64,000 bases of DNA from CBDESM01 sp965205165 (GTDB taxonomy: Bacteria; Chloroflexota; Dehalococcoidia; Bin125). The DNA is taken from contig OZ242037.1 in NCBI GenBank assembly GCA_965205165.1, positions 2,728,001 to 2,792,000 on the forward strand, given 5' to 3'. The position numbers were made by a program, and so were the translations under genes. This document shows, in pieces, positions 44,042 to 52,929 of this stretch; positions within the stretch are counted from its first letter, which is position 1, and each line of letters begins with the position of its first letter. The notes beneath the pieces are model-generated. The model made no database searches. It had not been told where the DNA came from and saw nothing but the letters and a program-made list of their open reading frames with translations.

Positions 44042-44398
44042 TCAGAGTCGGGCCGGGAGGCCGATCGCATCCTTCAAGTCAGCGCCGTCGAGGATGGCGT
44101 CGGTGAGGTCCGCGCCGACGAGGCTGGTGCGGACGAGTTTGGCGTCTGAGAGGTCCGCCCCGCGGAGGTTGGCGCCGTCGAGGACGGCATCGGTGAAGTC
44201 GGCCCGTGCGAGCTTGGCGTTTGGGAGATGGGCGCCGGGGAGATGGAAGCCTGAGCGGTCGCCGTCTTCCCAATCGACGAACCAGCCTTCGCGGTGAGGG
44301 GCGAGTTCGGGATCAGCTTCGTACTCGCAGATGATGCGGATGAATTCGCGTTCGAGGGCGCGGTCGACGGCGGTGCGCTTTTCTTCAGCGGTCGCCAT
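44042..44398 (-). CDS. Pentapeptide repeat protein
   Basis: 118 residues. From about residue 60 a run of A(D/N)Lxx-type pentapeptides builds a right-handed quadrilateral helix: AHLPN, AKLAR, ADFTD, AVLDG, ANLRG, ADLSD, AKLVR, TSLVG, ADLTD, AILDG, ADLKD. ATG 44398 lies inside the end of the upstream membrane protein gene, so the two are coupled. Together they look like a split version of one-piece membrane proteins that carry pentapeptide repeats. Confidence 0.8.
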   Translation of the reverse strand: MATAEEKRTAVDRALEREFIRIICEYEADPELAPHREGWFVDWEDGDRSGFHLPGAHLPNAKLARADFTDAVLDGANLRGADLSDAKLVRTSLVGADLTDAILDGADLKDAIGLPARL

Positions 44399-44819
44399 CA
44401 GAGGGCTCCTTTTCAGCGGCGCGGCTCGAGCCGAGGACGCGCCGGACGATCTCATCATACTCATCGCCATGCTCGGTCGCGAGGCGGCGAAGGAGGTAGG
44501 CGCCGGCCACGCGGGTGGCGCGGAAGTCGCTGTTGATCATTTCGGTGCCGGCTCGAAGTTGGGCGTCGAGCGCTTCGCGGCGGGAGACGGCTGCGGATTC
44601 GGCGCTGGCTTGGGCGGAGCGTTCGGCGGCTGAGGCTTGGCGCGCCGCTACGCCGATGCGCCAGAGCCCGACGGGCACGGCGATGGCGAGCGAGGCGAGG
44701 ATGGCGAAGTTGCGGACGATGTCGGATTCGCGCCAGAAGACGAGCGAAATGGCGACGACGCCGACGAGCGCGGCCGCGGCGATCGCGAGAATGACGAAGC
44801 CGGCGTCGAGTGGCCGCAT
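44385..44819 (-). CDS. Two-helix membrane protein with coiled-coil and helical C-terminus
   Basis: 144 residues. Two membrane helices (about 8-28 and 37-56), then an Ala/Glu/Arg coiled coil (AARQASAAERSAQASAESAA), then GTEMINSDFRATRVAGAYLLRRLATEHGDEY. This matches the region that usually precedes pentapeptide repeats in larger proteins. Here the repeats are in the next gene, which overlaps by 14 bases. Confidence 0.65.
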   Translation of the reverse strand: MRPLDAGFVILAIAAAALVGVVAISLVFWRESDIVRNFAILASLAIAVPVGLWRIGVAARQASAAERSAQASAESAAVSRREALDAQLRAGTEMINSDFRATRVAGAYLLRRLATEHGDEYDEIVRRVLGSSRAAEKEPSDGDR

Positions 44820-44834
44820 CCGATCCGCCCGGGT

Positions 44835-45215
44835 TTAGTCGTCGGAGATGTAGATGGTGTCGTCGGCGATGCGGGTGCGGTAGGTGGGGATCCGGGCGGG
44901 CTTGAGCTTCTGCTCGAGGAAGGACGGAAGCGGCGGCATGGTTTTCTCGAGGATGTTCCAGAGGCCGTTGGGAAGCCACTTCTTGGTGCGGCCGGTGCGC
45001 ATGTCGAATTCGGAGTCGTGCCATGGGCAGACGATGTTCGCGCCGTTGAGGTCGCCGACCGAGAGGGGGGCGAAGAGGTGAGGGCACTTGTCGGCGACGG
45101 CGAAGACCTCGCCGTGGACATTGGCGACGCAGACGCGGGGGCCGTCGTCGAATTGCGCGGCGGCGACGGAGCCGGGCGGGAGTTCCGCCGCTTTGCAGAC
45201 TGGGATTTCGGCCAT
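44835..45215 (-). CDS. Rieske [2Fe-2S] ferredoxin-like protein
   Basis: 126 residues. Cluster ligands in DKCPHLFAPLSVGDLNG (CxH) and IVCPWHDSEFDMRTG (CxxH). GAGGCTCC-type purine-rich sequence precedes the ATG. Soluble, likely an electron donor to an oxygenase or a nitrite-reductase-D-like subunit, but no oxygenase is nearby. The tail after residue 90 is longer than in minimal Rieske ferredoxins. Confidence 0.85.
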   Translation of the reverse strand: MAEIPVCKAAELPPGSVAAAQFDDGPRVCVANVHGEVFAVADKCPHLFAPLSVGDLNGANIVCPWHDSEFDMRTGRTKKWLPNGLWNILEKTMPPLPSFLEQKLKPARIPTYRTRIADDTIYISDD

Positions 45216-45265
45216 GGAGCCTCCTTCGCCGCGCGGATGCGCACGCCCATAGGATGATCGCTCGG

Positions 45266-45271
45266 TAGGCT
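45266..45271 (+). promoter_or_regulatory. Putative -10 box (TAGGCT) before the S49 peptidase gene
   Basis: TAGGCT lies 42 bases before the ATG at 45314; a purine-rich GAGGAAGG site follows in the leader. This is a leadered counterpart to the leaderless cases. Confidence 0.35.
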
Positions 45272-45313
45272 GGGGTCAACACTCGGCGGCCGGGCGCGAG
45301 GAAGGCGCAGACG

Positions 45314-46123
45314 ATGCAGTGGCAGGACGAGCTGAATCCGAAGAGCGTGGCGGTGGTGGAGTTGACCGGGCCGATCGGCGCGCGGGTGAATCCGCGCGAC
45401 ACGGTGCGGCTGATCCACTCGCTGCGGCGGAACAAGCGGCATCCCGCGGTGGTGCTTGACATTGATTCGCCGGGCGGATCAGCGGCCGCCTCGGAAACGA
45501 TCTACAACGCGGTGAAGAAACTCGCGGCGCGGAAGCCGACCGCCGCGGTGATCCGGGGGATGGGCGCATCCGGGGGCTACATGATCGCGTGCGGGGCGCA
45601 CCCGATCTTCGCCCTGCCCACGTCGATCGTGGGATCGATCGGGGTGATCTGGATGATGCCGCTGATCGAGGATGCGTTCGAGCGGATGGGCATCAAGATG
45701 CGAACGCACACGGCCGGGGAGTTCAAGGACATGGCGTCGATGTTCCGCGAACAGACGCCGGAGGAGGAGGCGCGGGTCAAGCGGCTGCTGGAGTCGGTCT
45801 ACGGGCGCTTCATCGACATCGTGGAGGAGGGGCGGCCGGACTTCGACCGAGAGGCGGTGGAGAGTTTGGCGACGGGGGAGATCCACACGGGGATGACCGC
45901 GCTGGAGCTGGGGCTGGTGGATCATCTGGGGGACATCGACGACGCAATCGAGTGGGCGGCGGATGCGGCGGGAATTCCGCCGCGGAGCCAGCTGATGCGG
46001 CCCAAGCCGAAGCTGATGCAGATGCTGATGCAGCGGGGCGCGAGCGCGTTCGCGGACGCCGCGGTCGAGCGAATCGCGGCAGCCGTGGAAGAGCGGACGG
46101 TGCAGGCGCGCTTGCCGCGCTGA
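45314..46123 (+). CDS. S49 family peptidase (SppA-like), without membrane anchor
   Basis: 269 residues. Single SppA-type domain: LDIDSPGGSAAASETIYN, GMGASGGYMIACGAHPIFA (nucleophile Ser in GASGG), SIVGSIGVIW, and AGEFKDMASMF, which has the likely general-base Lys. Unlike standard SppA it begins without a hydrophobic anchor, so it should be cytoplasmic, like SppA-related proteases of archaea and Gram-positives. Confidence 0.85.
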   Translation: MQWQDELNPKSVAVVELTGPIGARVNPRDTVRLIHSLRRNKRHPAVVLDIDSPGGSAAASETIYNAVKKLAARKPTAAVIRGMGASGGYMIACGAHPIFALPTSIVGSIGVIWMMPLIEDAFERMGIKMRTHTAGEFKDMASMFREQTPEEEARVKRLLESVYGRFIDIVEEGRPDFDREAVESLATGEIHTGMTALELGLVDHLGDIDDAIEWAADAAGIPPRSQLMRPKPKLMQMLMQRGASAFADAAVERIAAAVEERTVQARLPR

Positions 46124-46145
46124 CCGCCTGCCCGGGTTGCCGGGG

Positions 46146-46682
46146 TCAACGCTGGCGGAGCATGACGGGGCCGTTGATGACGTGGTCGGCGTGCTGGTGG
46201 TCGTGGGCTTCCCACCATTCGAGCAGGGCGGGCCCGTTGGGCGCCCAGCCCATCGGCTGGAGCGAGAGATCTTCGGTCAGGGAGAGGCAGAGCATGAGCG
46301 TCTTGCGCGCGCCGTTTTCGAGTGCGTCGGCGAGTTCGGCCGGCCTGCGGGCCGGGAAATCCTGAAGCATCAGCTGGTTGGCGCGGTCGAGCTGTGGCGA
46401 TGGGGAGTCGGGATCGGGCGACCACTGGTCGAGCGGGGAGCGCGAGAGGGCCGCGGCGAGGACATCGTGATAGCGGCGGTCGGCGGCCGCGACATGGGCG
46501 GCTGCATCGGCCCGGGTCCATCCGGGGCAGGCGCTCGGGGCTTGCCAGAGCGGGGCGGGCAGTTCGCGTGCCATGACGGCCAAGCGGCGGCGGGCGCGGA
46601 GCGCACGACGGAGCGGGACCCACATCGCGGGCGGGGCTTGGGCGACCGAGTCGGCGGCGGCTTCCCAGTCGAACGGCGGCAA
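46146..46682 (-). CDS. DinB/maleylpyruvate isomerase N-like metalloprotein
   Basis: 178 residues of helical DinB type. The segment CPGWTRADAAAHVAAADRRY, with the first metal His, and HDHQHADHVI near the end fit the DinB/MDMPI_N metal site. The region between is diverged. Possibly a thiol-dependent transferase; substrate unknown. Start at 46682 or at the Met near 46625. Confidence 0.65.
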   Translation of the reverse strand: MPPFDWEAAADSVAQAPPAMWVPLRRALRARRRLAVMARELPAPLWQAPSACPGWTRADAAAHVAAADRRYHDVLAAALSRSPLDQWSPDPDSPSPQLDRANQLMLQDFPARRPAELADALENGARKTLMLCLSLTEDLSLQPMGWAPNGPALLEWWEAHDHQHADHVINGPVMLRQR

Positions 46683-46708
46683 CGTTGCAGCGGTCCGGTG
46701 CTGTTCGG

Positions 46709-47206
46709 TCAGTCTTGGAGCGGCGCGAGAGTGCGGTACGCGCCGCGGTAGTAGAGGACCGGGTCGGCTTGGGATTGTTCGGCGAAGGCTTCGACCTTGC
46801 CGATGGCGATGACGTGGTCGCCGCCATCGAGGGATTCGTGGAGGACGCAGTCGTAGACGAAAGCGGCGCTGTCGAGGCGGGGCGTGCCGGTCTGGCCGAT
46901 GGCATACGGGTAGTCGTCGAACTGCTGCGGCGGCGCGGCGCGCTTGCTGGAGGCGAAGTAGTTGGAGGTGGCGTCGTCGCCGGCGGCGAGCACGTTGACG
47001 GTGAACGCCCCGGTTTCTTGGAGCAGAGGCAGGGTGCTGGCGCGCTTATCGATGCAGACGAGCACGAGCGGCGGGTCGAGCGAGAGGGAGCAGAAGGATT
47101 GGACGGTCATGCCGACGAAGTTGGGATCCGCCCCCGTGGTCACGACGGTGACGCCGCTGGCGAACGCGCCGAGCGCGTCGCGGAATTGGCGCTGGTCGAA
47201 TTGCAT
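46709..47206 (-). CDS. Flavin reductase-like FMN-binding protein
   Basis: A 165-residue split-barrel flavin reductase. FRDALGAFASGVTVVTTGADP, VGMTVQSFCSLSLDPPLVLVC, GAFTVNVLAAGDD and HVIAIGKVEAF match the family that supplies reduced FMN to monooxygenases. ATG 47206 is taken; the frame is open upstream only as shadow. No oxygenase partner adjacent. Confidence 0.88.
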   Translation of the reverse strand: MQFDQRQFRDALGAFASGVTVVTTGADPNFVGMTVQSFCSLSLDPPLVLVCIDKRASTLPLLQETGAFTVNVLAAGDDATSNYFASSKRAAPPQQFDDYPYAIGQTGTPRLDSAAFVYDCVLHESLDGGDHVIAIGKVEAFAEQSQADPVLYYRGAYRTLAPLQD

Positions 47207-47417
47207 GGCGTGCTCCCGTCGGGTTCGGCGGAGGGGGTTTGCCCGTTGATGATACAAGCGGGCGGGCGGGCTTCCGGCAGTGTTGCGGATCGGTAAATTC
47301 TCGCGGCTGCCTGATGATCGGGACGCCGGGGGACTTACATAAAGGCGGATTTGGGGCGCATAGTGAAGCGGCGGGCGCCGCACCGCCGCAACCGAGCGGG
47401 GCCCGGTGGAGGATGGC

Positions 47418-49544
47418 ATGCAGATGACGACGCGTTCGGAGAAGCCTCGGCGGCGGCGCATGTTGGGCTGGGCGCGGTTGGCGCTGCCCTTGGCGGTGCT
47501 GGCGGGCGTGCTGGGAGCCGCCTTGTCCGCACTGGAGCCGGCCGAGGCGTACTTCATCACGCCGCTCCACATGGAAATCACGTTCCCGAATTCGGAGGAC
47601 GGGGTGGCGACGCCGGAGTCGGCGGTGGCGGCGCGGATCACGCTGGGATTCGACATCACGCCGGAGTCGGCGGGAGTGCGGTGGGAGCGGATCGCGGCGC
47701 CGCGGATCGGATACGGGGCCGGGCGAATGCTGCGGCCGGACCTGATCGACGAGCGTGAATCGTGGATCGAAGTATCGGGCGGGCTGGTGTTCGAGCAGAC
47801 GGGGACGGATCGGGTGGCGATTGCGGGGCTGCGGGGCGAAGGGGTGCAGGGCGCGCCGGCGGCGCGCGCCGACCGGGCCTACCTCGACTGCGATCACGGC
47901 AAGGCGGCGATTTCGGGTGGAAGCACCCGCGGCGAGTGCGTGGTGACGATCGGCCCCGATGCGGAGCTGCCGCGGGTCGCGGTGACGAGGGACTTGACCA
48001 CGGGGACCTACGTGCTTTCGGCGCAGGTCGGCATGCGCGGCGAGAACAGCTTCCGCGGGGTGTTCACCGCGGACGGCGAGCTGTCGACCCTCGGCGGCGA
48101 GCGCCTCTACCAGGCGCGGGCCGTGATCGGCGTTGGGCAGGTGCATCACGTCAGCACCGTGCAGCTGCTGGCGACCAGCCCGGGGCCGAACGGCGCACCG
48201 CAGTGGCCGACGAACATCGAGGTGGGCGGAAACGCGGAGACGCGCTTCACCCTGCAGATCCGCGGCACCGACGGGGGAGCGACGGATTCGCGGCAGATCG
48301 GCAAGATCGTGCTGCAGACGGATCTGGGCTTCTTCAATGATCAGCGCTGCACCACCCGGCTGCGGCGGGTCTGCACGTTCTCCAAAGAGGCGATCGACGG
48401 GCTGGGCCGCCGGGGCGCGGGCGATATCCGCGACATCAAGCTGGCCTCGTCGCCGGCGGTGGCGCTGACATCCGTATTCGCGACGGTGACGACGGCGAAC
48501 GGAATCATCTACCAGAGCCTGCCGATCACGGTGCGCTACGTCGGGCCGGCGCGTGCGCTGCGGCTCTCCCCGGCGGAAACGGTGCTGTCGGATCAGGTAC
48601 TGGCAGATTCGGACGCGGATGTGCTGACCTTCACGCTGTCGGCGTTCGACGCGGCGAGCCGGCCGGCGGAGCTGCCGGACGGCGTGGAACTCGTGATCCA
48701 CGACGGCTTCGGAATCCCCGTGGGCCGCGAGCGCGCGACGGTGAGGCGGTTCGGGGACCAAGTGCAGGTGAGCGTGGTGAGCCGCCTGCCCGCCGGTGCC
48801 TACGGGCTGACCGCGCGGCACCAGGGGATGGCGTCGACGAGCACGTTCACGGTGGCCGGTCCCCCGTCGGAGGTGGAAGTGCTTCAGCGGACCGGGACGA
48901 CGACGAGGATCGGCGACTCGGTGACGATGCTGGCGCGGGTGAGCGACGCCTTGGGGACGCAGGTGATCGACGGAACGCAGGTGGCGTTCGAGCTGCCTCA
49001 AAGCACGCGTCCGGCGTTGGTTGCGTCGAGCGCGCGACAGGTGCCGACGGTGGACGGGGTGGCGCGAGCCGTGTTCGCGATCGTGGGAACGGAAGCGACG
49101 ACGGTGACGGCGCGCGCGGGCAGCGCCAGCGGGAGCCGGGAGTTCCAGATCCCCCAGCCCGCGCCCACGCCCGCGCCGGTTGAGACACCGGCGGCCCCGG
49201 CTGCTGAGGCGGAGCCGGCGCCGGCCGAGTCGGCGGCTCTTGAGATCGAAGCTGACGCCGAGCCGGAGCAGACCCCGGCGGCCGAGGAGCCGAGCGCTGC
49301 GCCGGCCGAGCCGGCATCGTCGGATCCGGTGGAAGCGGTGCGGGTCTCGGAGTTCAGCGACTGGAGCGGGGATTCGATCCTGACGGCCTCCGAGCTGCTG
49401 AGGCTGCTGGACGGGCGCGGTTCGCGGGTGTACCTCTGGACGGGTTCGTCCTGGCTGCGGTACGGCCAGGTCAACGGCCGGTCCTTGCCCGGCGCGGCCG
49501 ACTTCTACATCCAGCCCGGCGACTCGATCTGGGTGGGCGCATAG
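47418..49544 (+). CDS. Large secreted Ig-like protein with shared C-terminal W-rich module
   Basis: 708 residues from ATG 47418, five bases after GGAGG. An Arg-rich signal peptide with a long hydrophobic core ends at EPAEA. The body is beta-rich; the region at about 440-575 resembles bacterial Ig-like (invasin Big_1) repeats (GDSVTMLARVSDALGTQ, DGVARAVFAIVG). A Pro/Ala/Glu-rich linker (about 575-650) leads to a C-terminal module with LWTGSSWLRYGQ, LPGAADFYI and GDSIWVGA. The same module ends the protein at 63375. Probably surface-exposed; function unknown. The 211-base gap upstream holds AT-richer promoter-like sequence but no gene. Confidence 0.75.
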   Translation: MQMTTRSEKPRRRRMLGWARLALPLAVLAGVLGAALSALEPAEAYFITPLHMEITFPNSEDGVATPESAVAARITLGFDITPESAGVRWERIAAPRIGYGAGRMLRPDLIDERESWIEVSGGLVFEQTGTDRVAIAGLRGEGVQGAPAARADRAYLDCDHGKAAISGGSTRGECVVTIGPDAELPRVAVTRDLTTGTYVLSAQVGMRGENSFRGVFTADGELSTLGGERLYQARAVIGVGQVHHVSTVQLLATSPGPNGAPQWPTNIEVGGNAETRFTLQIRGTDGGATDSRQIGKIVLQTDLGFFNDQRCTTRLRRVCTFSKEAIDGLGRRGAGDIRDIKLASSPAVALTSVFATVTTANGIIYQSLPITVRYVGPARALRLSPAETVLSDQVLADSDADVLTFTLSAFDAASRPAELPDGVELVIHDGFGIPVGRERATVRRFGDQVQVSVVSRLPAGAYGLTARHQGMASTSTFTVAGPPSEVEVLQRTGTTTRIGDSVTMLARVSDALGTQVIDGTQVAFELPQSTRPALVASSARQVPTVDGVARAVFAIVGTEATTVTARAGSASGSREFQIPQPAPTPAPVETPAAPAAEAEPAPAESAALEIEADAEPEQTPAAEEPSAAPAEPASSDPVEAVRVSEFSDWSGDSILTASELLRLLDGRGSRVYLWTGSSWLRYGQVNGRSLPGAADFYIQPGDSIWVGA

Positions 49545-49592
49545 AGGGCGCTTGACCCTATCCGCCGCCCGCCGCCCCGTCTGGTTGCCGGG

Positions 49593-50552
49593 TCAGCGGA
49601 GGGGTAGATCGAGGACCGTGGCGATGCCGCGGCGGGTATGCGGGATGACCCTGGCGGCGCGGAGCACGGCGGCCGCGGTGGCTTCATCCCCGAAGACGCC
49701 GTTCTCGAAGCGGAGCTTGAGCGGCGGGATGCCATCCACGACGATTTCGTCGTACTCGCTGCCGGCGTTGGCGTTGGCCTCGAAATGGAGGCTGACGGCG
49801 CGCTCTTCGGTCGTCGTGCCAACGAGAGTTTCGAGCGTGCCGCCGAGCTTCCCGCCGCTTTCGCCGGCGGGCTGCATGTCGTGCTGGATGTCGACGAGTT
49901 TCCAGCCGAGCGAGTAGGCGAGCAGGCGGGCGGACTCTTCCAAGCCGACATGGCCGAAGCCCCCGGCGTCGCGCTTGGCCTCCCATTCGGCGCGGGTGAG
50001 GCCCATGCCGACCTTCTGCTGGAAGGGAATGCGGCGGCGGGAAGGGTCTTGCACGCGCTTGACCGAGACCGAGCGGATGGAGTGGCTGATCGATTGGAGC
50101 GAAGCCGGGAGCGCGTCCATCAGGAAGCCGGGGTTGACGCCGGTGCCGAGGATGGTGAGGTCGCCGCGGCGGGCGAGGACATCGAGGCCGGCCGCGATGT
50201 CTGGATGGCGAAATTGCGCGAAGGCGAGCTCTTCGCAGGTCGAGACGACATGGAGGCCTTGGCGCAGCGCTTCTTCAAACTGGGGTGCGGCGTCGCTCAG
50301 GTAGGAGCTGGTGGCGTGGAGGAGGATGCCGCCCTGGGCTTGGGCATCGAGCCGGGCTTGGGCCACGGTGCGGCGGATGACCAGGCCGTCCGGCGCGCCT
50401 TCGACGATGTCGGCGAGCGGGCGGTCGACGAGGTCCTCGGCGATGTCCACCGCGCCGGCGAGTTCGAGTGCGGGCTGGGCGAGCGCGGCCTTGGCGATGG
50501 TGCGGCCGATGGGTCCGAGGCCTTGGATAATGACGGGGAGGGGGCTGGCCAT
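49593..50552 (-). CDS. 2,4-diaminopentanoate dehydrogenase / DapB-like NAD(P)-dependent oxidoreductase
   Basis: 319 residues. Rossmann start VIIQGLGPIGRTIAKAAL and VDIAEDLVDRPL, then ATSSYLSDAAPQFEEAL, VSTCEELAF and GTGVNPGFLMDALPAS, matching the Ord/DapB-like dehydrogenase family. Members act on 2,4-diaminopentanoate or related amino acids. No ornithine-degradation genes are near, so the substrate is open. Confidence 0.72.
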   Translation of the reverse strand: MASPLPVIIQGLGPIGRTIAKAALAQPALELAGAVDIAEDLVDRPLADIVEGAPDGLVIRRTVAQARLDAQAQGGILLHATSSYLSDAAPQFEEALRQGLHVVSTCEELAFAQFRHPDIAAGLDVLARRGDLTILGTGVNPGFLMDALPASLQSISHSIRSVSVKRVQDPSRRRIPFQQKVGMGLTRAEWEAKRDAGGFGHVGLEESARLLAYSLGWKLVDIQHDMQPAGESGGKLGGTLETLVGTTTEERAVSLHFEANANAGSEYDEIVVDGIPPLKLRFENGVFGDEATAAAVLRAARVIPHTRRGIATVLDLPLR

Positions 50553-50593
50553 GGCGTGCTCCGTTCGTGAGAGAGGGTATCGTCAGATCCACG

Positions 50594-51415
50594 ATGAGCG
50601 AGTTCGCGGGAGCCAATGAGGAGTCGATCGCGGCATGGGAGGCGAACGCCGAGTATTGGGACGAGTTCCAAGGCGATTCGGGCAGTTCCTGGCAGCGGGA
50701 CTTGGTGTTTCCAGCGGCGATGAATCTGCTATCGCCGCTGCCGGACAGTTTGATCGAGATCGCCTGCGGAAACGGGGCGTTCGCGAGGGCCGCAGCCCGC
50801 GCAGGGACGCGGGTGACGGCGACGGATGCTTCGGAGCGGATGCTGGAGCTGGCCCGGGCGCGGACCCCGGCGGAGCTGGCAATCGCGTGGGCGCAGGTGG
50901 ACGCGACGGACGAGGAATCGGTGCGGAGAATCGCGGGCGGGCCATTCGGGGCAGCGGCATGCAACATGGCGCTGATGGACATGGCCGAGATCGGGCCGTT
51001 GTTCGCGGGCCTGCCGGCGGTCTTGGAAGCGGGGGCCGCGTTCGTGGTTTCCGTGCTTCATCCGGCGTTCTGCCGCGGCGCGGATTCAACGCTGTTCTGG
51101 GAGCGGTCGGAGAGCGGGGACGGGCGGCAGGTACTAGTGGGCGGGGTGAAGGTGACCCGCTACAAATCGGCGGAGCGCGGGCTGGGCGTCGCGGCCCGCG
51201 GGCAGCCGACGTTGCAGCCGTACTTCGACCGTCCGCTGGAGGCGCTGCTGGGCACCGCGTTCGAGCGCGGGTGGGTGCTGGACGGATTGGTCGAGCCGGC
51301 ATTCGATGGCGAGGCGGACGGGGCCCGGACCCAGCCGGAATGGCGGCTGCTGCCGGAGATTCCGCCGGTGATCGTCTTCCGCTTCCGACACCGCGGCGTG
51401 GCGGCGCTAGACTGA
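50594..51415 (+). CDS. Class I SAM-dependent methyltransferase
   Basis: 273 residues. Motif I IEIACGNGAFARAAARAGTRVTATDAS, post-I DASERMLELARAR, and motif II-IV AACNMALMDMAEI. ATG 50594 gives an N-terminus (AWEANAEYWDEF) typical of this group; an upstream start at 50567 is weaker. Divergent from the dehydrogenase. Substrate unknown. Confidence 0.85.
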   Translation: MSEFAGANEESIAAWEANAEYWDEFQGDSGSSWQRDLVFPAAMNLLSPLPDSLIEIACGNGAFARAAARAGTRVTATDASERMLELARARTPAELAIAWAQVDATDEESVRRIAGGPFGAAACNMALMDMAEIGPLFAGLPAVLEAGAAFVVSVLHPAFCRGADSTLFWERSESGDGRQVLVGGVKVTRYKSAERGLGVAARGQPTLQPYFDRPLEALLGTAFERGWVLDGLVEPAFDGEADGARTQPEWRLLPEIPPVIVFRFRHRGVAALD

Positions 51416-51446
51416 TCGGGAAGATTCGAGCGCACGGAGAAATGCA

Positions 51447-52046
51447 ATGAGCGAGAACGGCGACCACGGGATCACGTTCACGGAGCCGGCGCGGTCGAAG
51501 CTGGTGGAGGTGATAGAGGGCTACCCGGAGGCGGTCGCAGGGCTGCGCCTGAAGATCGTGGGCCGGACCTCGCAAGGGTTCGAGCATGTCCTGACGATCG
51601 TGGAGGAGGGGCACGAGCCGGAGGGGGACGCGACGCAGGCGTTCGCGGATTTCCGCCTGTACATCGACGGTGAGCACGTGGAGGACCTGAAAGGGACGGA
51701 GGTCCACTACGAATTCAAGGGCGCGAACGTTTCAGGGCTGGAGTTCGACAACCCGAATCCGGTCTGGCGGGACCCGCTGGCGCAGCAGATCCAAGAGATT
51801 TTTGAGCAGCAGATCAACCCTCAGATCGCGGCGCACGGAGGGTTCGTCGAACTGCTCGAACTGGACGGGAATCGCGCGTACATCCGGATGGGCGGGGGCT
51901 GCCAAGGCTGCGGGATGGCGAACGTGACCCTGAAGCAGGGGGTCGAGGTCGCCGTGCGCGAAGCGCTGCCGGAGATCACCGAGCTGGTCGATGTGACGGA
52001 TCACGCAAGCGGCACGAACCCCTACTACCAGCCCAGCAAGAAGTAG
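51447..52046 (+). CDS. nfuA: NfuA-like Fe-S cluster scaffold/carrier
   Basis: 199 residues. N-terminal degenerate A-type (HesB/IscA-like) domain (ITFTEPARSKLVEVI, with the cluster Cys absent) and a C-terminal NifU domain with INPQIAAHGGFVELLEL and MGGGCQGCGMANVTLKQGV, where CxxC binds the cluster. This is the NfuA domain order. It delivers 4Fe-4S clusters to apoproteins; a radical SAM selenoenzyme gene lies 1.1 kb downstream. Confidence 0.88.
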   Translation: MSENGDHGITFTEPARSKLVEVIEGYPEAVAGLRLKIVGRTSQGFEHVLTIVEEGHEPEGDATQAFADFRLYIDGEHVEDLKGTEVHYEFKGANVSGLEFDNPNPVWRDPLAQQIQEIFEQQINPQIAAHGGFVELLELDGNRAYIRMGGGCQGCGMANVTLKQGVEVAVREALPEITELVDVTDHASGTNPYYQPSKK

Positions 52047-52049
52047 GCG

Positions 52050-52565
52050 GTGGCCGACCAGGCTCCCGGCTGGTGGGAAGCCTTCGACGACGAAGCGCTG
52101 GAGTACTTGGACCGTCAGGCAAGCGGGCGGCTCGACGAGGCTGTTCAAGTACGCGAACATCAGATCCGCAGTGCCGTGTACCTGGTTGGGTGGGCGATCA
52201 CGATCGTGGGCGCATCCGGAATTTTCGGCGACCTGCGAATCGATCAGATTGACGCGGTGAGTGTTCTGTCGGGCTTGGCTGCCGCGGCTGCCACGGCATT
52301 GGGCATAGCTGCGGCATGGATGTTCAGGCCGCGACGCTGGGCTGACGGTGCGGACGTTGAATGGCTCTCGGAGTTTGCCGGTGCTTCAACTAGGCAGCTG
52401 CGAGGCAGGGTGTTGAACGCGAACATCGTGAGCTGGCGAATGAATGCCGCAGCGAACCAAGAGCGCGGCAGAGCGCTGTTCGCGGTCTACGTGCTGACGG
52501 TGCTGACGTCGTTGCTGATTGTCGGGGTCGAGCTGGCCGCAGCAGTGACAGCTAGAGGCTCTTGA
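52050..52565 (+). CDS. Three-helix membrane protein of the small-peptide module (paralogue 1)
   Basis: A 171-residue protein, GTG start 3 bases after nfuA. N-terminus GWWEAFDDEALEYLDRQASGR, then two membrane helices (about 44-60 and 67-90), an R-P-R-R-W turn, a soluble helical stretch with WLSEFAGAS, and a C-terminal membrane helix (about 146-166). It shares WW, DD-A, R-x-x-A-x-x-x-V-x-W and P-R-R features and topology with the protein at 57283. Its last 14 bases overlap the 3' end of a small peptide gene on the other strand. A distant resemblance to SLATT-type effectors is possible but unproven. Confidence 0.6.
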   Translation: MADQAPGWWEAFDDEALEYLDRQASGRLDEAVQVREHQIRSAVYLVGWAITIVGASGIFGDLRIDQIDAVSVLSGLAAAAATALGIAAAWMFRPRRWADGADVEWLSEFAGASTRQLRGRVLNANIVSWRMNAAANQERGRALFAVYVLTVLTSLLIVGVELAAAVTARGS

Positions 52566-52686
52566 TTGTCCAGTGGATGCCATCGCCGGGTGGGGGCTTG
52601 GGCTTCAAGCGAGTGACGCGGTCATCGGCTGGCTTCTCGCTTGCGGCAGGTTTCGCGTCGTCCGTGCGCTCTGCGTTGTCGGCCAT
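52552..52686 (-). CDS. Small W-tail peptide A, unknown function
   Basis: 44 residues, too short for routine gene calling. GGGAGG lies 6 bases before the ATG at 52686, and TACATT lies 20 bases before it, a plausible -10. It has a polar N-terminus with EKPAD, a Pro/Lys segment LKPKPPPG, and the C-terminus DGIHWTIKSL. It aligns without gaps to peptide B (both 44 residues) and its C-terminus matches peptide C. Its stop overlaps the end of the convergent membrane protein gene. Candidate small signalling, toxin or precursor peptide. Confidence 0.6.
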   Translation of the reverse strand: MADNAERTDDAKPAASEKPADDRVTRLKPKPPPGDGIHWTIKSL

Positions 52687-52760
52687 GTCGGACCTCCCTG
52701 CGAGTCAATGTACCTGACATGGCACCGCGTGGTGACGGAGCGCGATTGGCACAATCTGGG

Positions 52761-52904
52761 GTGACGACGGTTCTGCCGATCGGCGTGCATGAGCAGAGGC
52801 GGCAGCCGTTGGAAGTTGCGCGGCCGGCTGCGGCGCTGCGAGCGGAGGGCATTCGGAGCGCGTGCTGGATTTGGCGGTTGAAGAGGTTGATGACGGACGA
52901 TTGA
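52761..52904 (+). pseudogene. Truncated duplicate of the 5' end of the radical SAM selenoprotein gene
   Basis: The reading VTTVLPIGVHEQRRQPLEVA, then RPAAALRAEG, matches the selenoprotein gene start VTQVLLIGTYEQGRQPLEVA, RPAAVLRAGG. After about 30 codons a frameshift occurs; the DNA still matches (TTGGCGGTTGA-GAGGTTGATG) until about 52895, then the copy ends. With peptide A it forms the first half of a tandem duplication whose second half is peptide B plus the intact gene. Confidence 0.85.
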
Positions 52905-52929
52905 GTGGACGGAGGTGCGATGGCGCTGT

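Noticed and set aside
41797..44070. 757-codon open frame antisense to the MFS and hydratase genes
   Set aside because: Arg/His/Pro-rich shadow with no domain.
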